64,000 nucleotides of DNA. It comes from Peribacillus sp. Bi96 (GTDB lineage Bacteria; Bacillota; Bacilli; Bacillales; DSM-1321). The translations under genes were made by a program, and so were the position numbers. Below the pieces are notes generated by a model. That model was not told the origin of the DNA and did no database searches. It saw nothing but the letters and a program-made list of their open reading frames with translations. The DNA lies in the NCBI RefSeq assembly GCF_918698115.1, contig NZ_CAKKLV010000004.1, positions 186,001-250,000 on the forward strand, in the 5' to 3' direction. Every line of letters starts with the position of its first letter. The stretch's first letter is position 1. This document shows, piece by piece, positions 58,562 to 64,000 of the stretch.

Positions 58562-58675
58562 TTACGTTGAGGGGCGGTTTTCTCCATCAAGTTTTGGGTT
58601 CCCCGTTCCTGCCTTCTTAGTGGGCGGCTTTTGTCGTTTTTCGTATCCTTGCTCTTTGCTTTCATTCGACTGCAT
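58562..58675 (-). CDS. sspM: Small acid-soluble spore protein M-like
   Basis: 37-residue protein on the reverse strand starting MQSNESKEQGYEKRQ and ending PKLDGENRPST. The Lys/Arg-rich composition and the KL-G-NRPST end resemble SspM, a minor spore-core protein, and the place next to yppC fits. AGGAGGTG lies 8 nt before the ATG. It is too short for most gene finders. Expected expression is in the forespore, but I could not identify a SigG promoter with confidence. Confidence 0.7.
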   Translation of the reverse strand: MQSNESKEQGYEKRQKPPTKKAGTGNPKLDGENRPST

Positions 58676-58859
58676 AAAATCACCTCCTGTCTGTATTTTT
58701 GTTTAAAACTCCATTCTTCATTCTGCCATTGTTGTCGAAGGGCATAATAAATTAAGTGAATTGCACTTTCTTTGCCGATTCCCTTCTAGTTTTGTCAGCC
58801 TTGAAGGGCTTTCCGATAAAAAAAAGAATAGTACAGGTAAAGAATGGGGAGGGATCAGC

Positions 58860-59132
58860 ATGGTCAATAAAAGTGTCGCAACAGAGGAAATATTGAGGAT
58901 GATAGCTGAGATCAGTACCAGCCTGGATCGTTTGGAAATTTCATATGGTGAAACTGTTAATACAGTTCGGTGCAAGCTATGGGCAGAGCAATATACATTA
59001 GTGAATGATGCCCAGGAAGCCATTGAGAAAGCCGAGGAATATTGGGTGAATACTGAAGGTGAAAACCATTCCTTCTCATTCGTTCCGGAGAAATCAATTA
59101 GAACGCACAATGTTTTGACTGCTCAGGTATAA
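58860..59132 (+). CDS. yppD: Hypothetical protein YppD
   Basis: 90-residue cytosolic protein of unknown function. It is identified by position and a coiled, acidic composition (EEILRMIAEISTSLDRLEIS). ATG 58860 with GGGGAGGG is chosen; the frame is open further upstream without a ribosome site. Confidence 0.7.
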   Translation: MVNKSVATEEILRMIAEISTSLDRLEISYGETVNTVRCKLWAEQYTLVNDAQEAIEKAEEYWVNTEGENHSFSFVPEKSIRTHNVLTAQV

Positions 59133-59201
59133 GCCGACTGGATATCCTTTTATAAAAAACTGGATTATAATAAGGGAAACAAATGTACGGAGGAATATAT
59201 T

Positions 59202-59570
59202 TTGCAAAAAGAAAAACTACAGCTATTAACGGAACAATTAATACAATATACATCCCAAGCGGATGAAATCTATGAAGGTGTACGCGAGGAAGGAAAAGAA
59301 AAGGATTTCTTCTCAGAAGTTAAGCCGTTTGCAGATAAGGTCAGGTCCGTATGCATCGAATGGGAAATTGGAATGAAGGAGTGGATGAAAGTAACGGAGT
59401 TTAAGCATCTTTTCCCCGAGCAAATCGAACAAACCGCTCATAACCTTTCTGATGTAGCCGTTCAGGCATTTTTTCCAAAAACCAGTTACAAGCGATTTAA
59501 AAGTCATGTCCAATCGGTTGAATATATCCTTAATAATGTAAAAGCGGAAATCGATCGGATTTTATCATAA
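59202..59570 (+). CDS. yppE: DUF1798 family protein YppE
   Basis: 122-residue all-helical protein of unknown function; EIYEGVREEGKEKDFFSEVK and LFPEQIEQTAHNL are family-like. TTG start after CGGAGGAATA. Sits between yppD and yppG in conserved order; no yppF homologue was recognised here. Confidence 0.78.
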   Translation: MQKEKLQLLTEQLIQYTSQADEIYEGVREEGKEKDFFSEVKPFADKVRSVCIEWEIGMKEWMKVTEFKHLFPEQIEQTAHNLSDVAVQAFFPKTSYKRFKSHVQSVEYILNNVKAEIDRILS

Positions 59571-59649
59571 AAAACACCTACACTTTATTTCCTCTTTTTT
59601 CATATATTATCAGAACCATGTAATGAAAAAAGAGGAGGGCTCATTGAAT

Positions 59650-60246
59650 ATGATGAGATCCGGTTTTAACCAAGTCTCCCCAAATCAAGGACAGTATCCT
59701 CAATCAATGCCGGAATATTGGGGAGGGCACCAGCAGCCAATGCCTCAACAGAATAATCAACTTTATGAACCATTTATGTATCCATATCATCCCCAGAATA
59801 CAGGGGGCTATATGACGCCATATCATGATCCTTATCAGCAGGCGGCCTATCACCCCTTCCAACCAGTTCCGCAGCAGGCGATGCCTGTGGGAACTTTTCC
59901 GGGCAACAGTGTAATGCAGCCAATGCCTCAATATCCGCAAATGCAGCCAATGCAGTCCAATCAGCAACCGCAGCCTCAGCCGCAAGCTTTCAGCCCGTTT
60001 GATAACCCGTTACAGCCTGCTAAACGACCACCGCAAAGTCAACAGCAGGCATATAATCCTTATCCAAAGCAACAGTTCATGCAAAAACCGCAGCCATCAG
60101 GGATCAAATCGGTCATGAATCAATTCAAAACACAGGATGGATCAATGGATATAACGAAGATGATGAATACAGCTGGACAAATGATGAATACAGTTTCTCA
60201 AGTGTCTTCGATGGTCAAAGGAGTAGGGGGCTTCTTCAAAGTATAG
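59650..60246 (+). CDS. yppG: YppG-like low-complexity protein
   Basis: 198 residues. The first 145 are rich in Pro, Gln, Tyr and Met (repeated PMPQ, QPQPQ, PQQ), reminiscent of spore-coat or surface proteins. The last 50 (SVMNQFKTQDGSMDITKMMN and VKGVGGFFK) form the conserved YppG end. Function unknown. Start is uncertain between TTG 59644 and ATG 59650, both after AGAGGAGGG. Confidence 0.7.
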   Translation: MMRSGFNQVSPNQGQYPQSMPEYWGGHQQPMPQQNNQLYEPFMYPYHPQNTGGYMTPYHDPYQQAAYHPFQPVPQQAMPVGTFPGNSVMQPMPQYPQMQPMQSNQQPQPQPQAFSPFDNPLQPAKRPPQSQQQAYNPYPKQQFMQKPQPSGIKSVMNQFKTQDGSMDITKMMNTAGQMMNTVSQVSSMVKGVGGFFKV

Positions 60247-60258
60247 ATGGTGAATAAA

Positions 60259-60310
60259 GTAAAAGCAGACTTACAAGTGACCCAGCCACTTTATTAAGTC
60301 TGCTTTTAAA
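60259..60310. terminator. Bidirectional terminator between yppG and hsp20
   Basis: AAAAGCAGACTTA..TAAGTCTGCTTTT with inner AAGTG/CACTT pairing. Confidence 0.85.
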
Positions 60311-60315
60311 ATTGC

Positions 60316-60774
60316 TCAATTGATCTCAATTCGATTTCCTTTAATTTTTGGTAGGTGAAGCGTAAGGATGCCATCGCGATGCCGTGCGGTTACTTTTGCT
60401 TCATCAATCGGTTTTGGAAAGGAAATGGTTCGTGTTATGTTACCTACAGAAACTTCCTTTTGAAACATTCCTTGAGTCTTAAGTTGTTTGTGTCGCCTAT
60501 CACGCTTTGCCGTTATCGTTACAGCTTGAGTCAGCACATCAATTGATATTTGGCTGCGTGCAATTCCGGGCAAGGTAGCTTTAAGGATATATTCTGAATT
60601 CGTTTCATGAATATCAACCGGAAAGCTACGTTCTTTAGTCGAACTGAAGAAATCGTCTAGAGATTGCAGCATGCCTTTTGGAGGCCTTTCGGAAAACAGT
60701 CGATCCATTTTATTAATAAAATGGGTAAAGGGTTCTATTCGGTCCTGATTATTATTTTTTTCAGAAGAGGTCAT
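60316..60774 (-). CDS. Hsp20/alpha-crystallin family protein
   Basis: 152-residue small heat-shock fold. The alpha-crystallin domain spans about residues 50-152 (FPVDIHETNSEYILKATLPG, VSVGNITRTISFPKPID, and DGILTLHLPK). It may be a general chaperone or a spore-coat relative like CotM/CotP; a SigK-like promoter would favour the latter. AAGGAGC precedes the ATG. Confidence 0.85.
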   Translation of the reverse strand: MTSSEKNNNQDRIEPFTHFINKMDRLFSERPPKGMLQSLDDFFSSTKERSFPVDIHETNSEYILKATLPGIARSQISIDVLTQAVTITAKRDRRHKQLKTQGMFQKEVSVGNITRTISFPKPIDEAKVTARHRDGILTLHLPKIKGNRIEIN

Positions 60775-60807
60775 CTCGGTGCTCCTTCCTAAAAATTCCT
60801 TTGCCTA

Positions 60808-60834
60808 TAGGCTATGTGGGGACTGAAGATTTGT
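60808..60834 (-). promoter_or_regulatory. Candidate SigK promoter for hsp20
   Basis: On the reverse strand AC, 16 bp, CATAGCCTA, matching AC-N16-CATAnnnTA. The motif is short, so chance is possible. Confidence 0.3.
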
Positions 60835-60848
60835 GAATGCACGGATGG

Positions 60849-60874
60849 GTTTTAGATATGGACATATAGGGAAT
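60849..60874 (+). promoter_or_regulatory. Candidate SigB promoter for the alpha/beta hydrolase
   Basis: GTTTTA, 14 bp, GGGAAT against the SigB consensus GTTTAA-N12-14-GGGTAT (10 of 12), with a predicted 30-35 nt leader. Confidence 0.4.
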
Positions 60875-60913
60875 AACGTTATGGAAAGAATAGTATAGGA
60901 AATGAGGGATATT

Positions 60914-61672
60914 ATGACTGAAAATAGCAAGCTTTCCTACATAGATAACGGGAAAGGAACTAAAACGTTGTTGTTTATCCATGGATTTTGCGGAAGTCAT
61001 GAATATTGGAGTGACATCATCGCTAAAGTTAAAGATGAATATCGTGTCGTTGCCGTTGATTTGCGAGGCCATGGTGCAAGTGAGGCAATAGGGGCATCTT
61101 TTTCGATTGAAGATATGGCTGCGGATATCGCATCATTCTTGGAAGATAGGGAAATCGATCAGGTTTATATGTTTGGCCATTCGCTCGGAGGGTACATCAC
61201 CTTGGCGTTCGCAGAAAGGTTTCCTGGGAAATTGTCTGGTTTTTCACTCGTTCATTCAACTGCTTTGCCGGACGATGAAGCAGGTAAGGAAGGTCGATTA
61301 AAATCCGTCGAGAAAATTAAAAATGATGGAATTCCTGCTTTCATTGACGGACTTGTACCAAAGCTTTTTGCTAATTCAGATGATCCCCACATTGAACATA
61401 CAAAGGAAATCGGTTATAAAACAAGTGAAAGTGGTGCAATCGGATCTTTGAATGCCATGAGGAACAGGACTGATAGAAATCATGTACTCAGAGATACGAA
61501 GCTTCCGGTTTTATTGGTTGCAGGTGAACAAGATAAGGTAATACCAGCTGAAAAAACCTTTTCTGTTAAAGGAAGTCATATTAAAGAAGTAATCCTTGAA
61601 GGAAGCGGCCATATGGGAATGCTGGAAGCTCCAAGCAGACTAGCCGAAGAAATCATTCGCTTTGTCAAATGA
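60914..61672 (+). CDS. Alpha/beta hydrolase
   Basis: 252-residue soluble hydrolase. FIHGFCGSHEYW forms the oxyanion region, GHSLGG holds the nucleophilic Ser (around residue 90), with Asp in AGEQDKVI and His in GSGHMGM. The substrate is unknown; RsbQ- and YugF-like proteins share this form. ATG 60914 is chosen for GAGGG spacing. Confidence 0.85.
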   Translation: MTENSKLSYIDNGKGTKTLLFIHGFCGSHEYWSDIIAKVKDEYRVVAVDLRGHGASEAIGASFSIEDMAADIASFLEDREIDQVYMFGHSLGGYITLAFAERFPGKLSGFSLVHSTALPDDEAGKEGRLKSVEKIKNDGIPAFIDGLVPKLFANSDDPHIEHTKEIGYKTSESGAIGSLNAMRNRTDRNHVLRDTKLPVLLVAGEQDKVIPAEKTFSVKGSHIKEVILEGSGHMGMLEAPSRLAEEIIRFVK

Positions 61673-61689
61673 ATGAACTAAAAAAGACT

Positions 61690-61729
61690 GAGCAGGAAAC
61701 GATGTGTCGCCGTTTCCTGCTTTTTTTTT
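61690..61729 (+). terminator. Terminator after the alpha/beta hydrolase
   Basis: AGCAGGAAACG..CGTTTCCTGCT plus T9. Confidence 0.92.
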
Positions 61730-61798
61730 GGGAAAGGAAATAGTTTCCCTTTTGCATAGAACGTTCATTCGGTAGAATAGGAAGTATGAGGTGGTTAT

Positions 61799-64000
61799 AT
61801 GAAACTGCGAAAAAATTTACAAGAGGTCATCAATGATTTAAAAACCAATGAGGATTTTAATGATAATATCGTACATTGGCAGGTAATTGAAGCAAAAGAG
61901 GCAAAACACGTTCCATTTCCCGATCGAATGAATGATAAGATCAAGCAGGCCCTCGAAAAACGAGGGATAACTGGGTTGTATACCCATCAGGCAACTGCAT
62001 TTGATGCAGCTGTGAGTGGCAATAGCCTTGTAGCAGTCACTCCAACGGCCTCTGGTAAAACATTATGCTATAATTTGCCGGTCCTTCAAAAAATACTTGA
62101 AGATGAAAAAACAAGAGCGCTATATATTTTTCCGACAAAAGCGCTGAGTTATGATCAAAAAAGCGAATTGAACGAAATGATTCATGAAATGGATGCAGCG
62201 ATAAATAGTTATACATATGATGGGGACACACCTTCCAACATCCGGCAAAAAATTCGCCAAGCTGGGCATATCGTGATCACCAATCCAGATATGCTTCATT
62301 CCGGAATCTTGCCGCATCACACAAAATGGGTCTCTTTATTTGAAAACTTGAAGTATGTGATCATCGATGAACTCCATATTTACCGCGGTGTTTTCGGAAG
62401 TCATACGGCAAACGTCATAAGAAGGTTAAAGAGGATCTGCAAGTTTTATGGAAGCGACCCTGTGTTCGTCTGTACTTCTGCTACGATCAATAACCCAAAA
62501 GAGCTGGCTATGGAGCTAACGGAAAAAGAAATGGTCCTTGTCGATAATAACGGGGCACCGAGTGGAAAAAAACATTTTGTGTTTTACAATCCGCCAATTG
62601 TCAACAAACCGTTAAACATTCGAAGGAGTGCCGTTTTGGAGGTCAGGAAGCTTGCAAATCAATTTTTGAAAAATAAAATTCAAACGATCGTTTTTGCTCG
62701 AAGCAGGGTTCGTGTAGAAATTCTATTGACCTATTTACAGGAACTTGTGTCAAAGCAATTGGGGCCGAAATCGATCAGAGGTTATCGTGGAGGCTATTTG
62801 CCAACACAGCGTAGAGAAATTGAGCAGGGCCTAAGGGATGGCTCCATTTATGGTGTTATATCTACGAATGCGCTTGAGTTAGGGGTCGATATTGGCCAGC
62901 TCCAGGTTTGCATCATGACAGGTTATCCTGGATCGATATCGAGTGCCTGGCAACAGGCCGGCCGCGCAGGTAGAAGGCATGGAGAAGCCCTTATCATCAT
63001 GGTCGGCAGTTCTAGTGCCCTTGATCAGTATATCGTACAGCACCCTGATTATTTCTTTACCAGGAATCCAGAAACGGCAAGAATCAATCCTGATAATCTT
63101 TTGATCATGGTTGATCATGTAAAATGTGCCGCATATGAGCTGCCGTTTAAAAAAGGCGATACCTTCGGAAAAACAGAGATTATGGACGTTCTGGAATTTC
63201 TTACGGAAGAAAGGGTTTTGCACCAAAATGGGGACAAATGGCATTGGATGAACGATGCATTTCCCGCAAGCAATATCAGTCTTCGTTCTGCGGCACAGGA
63301 AAATGTCGTGATCATTGACCAAACCAATGCCCCGAATAATCGGGTAATTGGAGAGATGGATACGTTCAGTGCAATGACCCTTCTACACGATGAAGCCATT
63401 TATTTGCATCAGGGAATACAATTTCAAGTGGAAGAACTGGATTGGGAAGAAAAGAAAGCATTCGTACGTGAGGTCAATGTGGACTATTATACGGATGCAA
63501 ACCTAGCTGTTCAGTTGTCTGTATTGGAAGTGGATAAACAGCGCACTTTCGCTTCCACAACAGCTGCTTTTGGCGATGTCGCCATCCGGGCGATGCCTAC
63601 GATATTCAAAAAAATCAAATTTGAAACGCATGAAAATATTGGATCAGGGCCAATCAGTCTGCCAGAAGTGGAACTACATACGAGTTCGGCCATGCTTTCC
63701 ATGGAGCCTGATATATTTGAATGGGACGAAAATCGGATCGAGCAAGGAATGATTGGTGCTTCCCATGCGCTTAATTACATGATTCCGCTATATGTCATGT
63801 GCGATCCACATGATATCCATGTTTATCCTCAGGTTAAGGCCGCGCATAATGAAAAACCAACCATTTTTATCTATGATAGTTATCCAGGAGGCATTGGGTT
63901 AAGTGATAAAGTATATGAAAACTCTGAGATCATTCTACTTGAAACCATATCAATGATCGAAAATTGTTCTTGTGATAACGGCTGTCCTTCCTGTATAGGA
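61799..64000 (+). CDS. yprA: DEAD/H-box DNA helicase YprA (MrfA), 3' end outside window
   Basis: 734 codons are present and the frame is still open at the window edge. Walker A TPTASGKT (around residue 81), Walker B variant IIDELH, CTSATI, and motif VI QQAGRAGRR define a superfamily 2 helicase. The C-terminal MZB domain begins to show its zinc cysteines in CSCDNGCPSC. In B. subtilis this protein, with the exonuclease YprB (MrfB), repairs mitomycin C adducts. ATG 61799 follows GAGGTGG. Confidence 0.93.
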   Translation, partial: MKLRKNLQEVINDLKTNEDFNDNIVHWQVIEAKEAKHVPFPDRMNDKIKQALEKRGITGLYTHQATAFDAAVSGNSLVAVTPTASGKTLCYNLPVLQKILEDEKTRALYIFPTKALSYDQKSELNEMIHEMDAAINSYTYDGDTPSNIRQKIRQAGHIVITNPDMLHSGILPHHTKWVSLFENLKYVIIDELHIYRGVFGSHTANVIRRLKRICKFYGSDPVFVCTSATINNPKELAMELTEKEMVLVDNNGAPSGKKHFVFYNPPIVNKPLNIRRSAVLEVRKLANQFLKNKIQTIVFARSRVRVEILLTYLQELVSKQLGPKSIRGYRGGYLPTQRREIEQGLRDGSIYGVISTNALELGVDIGQLQVCIMTGYPGSISSAWQQAGRAGRRHGEALIIMVGSSSALDQYIVQHPDYFFTRNPETARINPDNLLIMVDHVKCAAYELPFKKGDTFGKTEIMDVLEFLTEERVLHQNGDKWHWMNDAFPASNISLRSAAQENVVIIDQTNAPNNRVIGEMDTFSAMTLLHDEAIYLHQGIQFQVEELDWEEKKAFVREVNVDYYTDANLAVQLSVLEVDKQRTFASTTAAFGDVAIRAMPTIFKKIKFETHENIGSGPISLPEVELHTSSAMLSMEPDIFEWDENRIEQGMIGASHALNYMIPLYVMCDPHDIHVYPQVKAAHNEKPTIFIYDSYPGGIGLSDKVYENSEIILLETISMIENCSCDNGCPSCIG

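Noticed and set aside
61757..61768. LexA-like box GAACGTTCATTC before yprA
   Set aside because: It misses one base of the GAAC-N4-GTTC core, and yprA (mrfA) is not known to me as a LexA target.

Overview
This window is a chromosomal segment of an endospore-forming member of the Bacillaceae. Gene order and protein sequences follow the Bacillus subtilis folE-mtrB to yprA region closely. Divergence from B. subtilis, and an aromatic-catabolism island it lacks at this place, suggest a Peribacillus/Bacillus soil species; this is inference, since no rRNA or other species marker is present. Spore genes (ypjB, sspM), TTG/GTG starts, strong AGGAGG-type ribosome sites and many extended -10 (TGnTATAAT) promoters fit that group.

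Layout. 0.3-4.4 kb: folE, mtrB (TRAP) and the menaquinone side-chain block hepS-menG-hepT, then ndk. 4.6-12 kb: cheR behind a SigD-like promoter, then the aromatic/histidine block aroF-aroB-aroH-hisC-tyrA-aroE. The trpEDCFBA operon that sits between aroH and hisC in B. subtilis is absent, although TRAP is intact. 12.3-17 kb: ypiA-ypiB, ypiF and the menaquinol:cytochrome c reductase qcrABC. 17-26 kb: ypjA, ypjB, a YugP-type protease, ypjC, and the cluster ypjD-dapB-mgsA-bshB1-bshA-cca-birA. 26.6-33.7 kb: panBCD, dinG, ypmA, ypmB, aspB.

33.8-50.5 kb is an accessory island inserted between aspB and asnS, which are neighbours in B. subtilis. It encodes a homoprotocatechuate meta-cleavage pathway for 4-hydroxyphenylacetate-type compounds: two HpaB flavin monooxygenases, the ring-cleavage dioxygenase HpaD, the semialdehyde dehydrogenase HpaE, the isomerase HpaF, split HpaG subunits and a DapA-family aldolase that probably does the HpaI step. 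It also carries a RibF-like FAD synthetase with a degraded flavokinase half, a DUF485/sodium:solute symporter pair, and three regulators (GntR/FadR type, LysR type, and a XylR_N-V4R-PucR fusion). No HpaC reductase or HpaH hydratase is visible. A 12-bp palindrome, ATCATATATGAT, lies in the gntR promoter and again in the hpaG/hpaB divergent promoter 12 kb away, which defines a probable GntR regulon. The gntR promoter geometry predicts a leaderless mRNA.

50.7-64 kb returns to the conserved order: asnS, dnaD, nth, ypoC, ponA and recU (reverse strand), yppC, sspM, yppD, yppE, yppG, an Hsp20, an alpha/beta hydrolase, and yprA (mrfA), which runs off the right edge. No tRNA, rRNA, CRISPR array, prophage or intact insertion sequence was seen.
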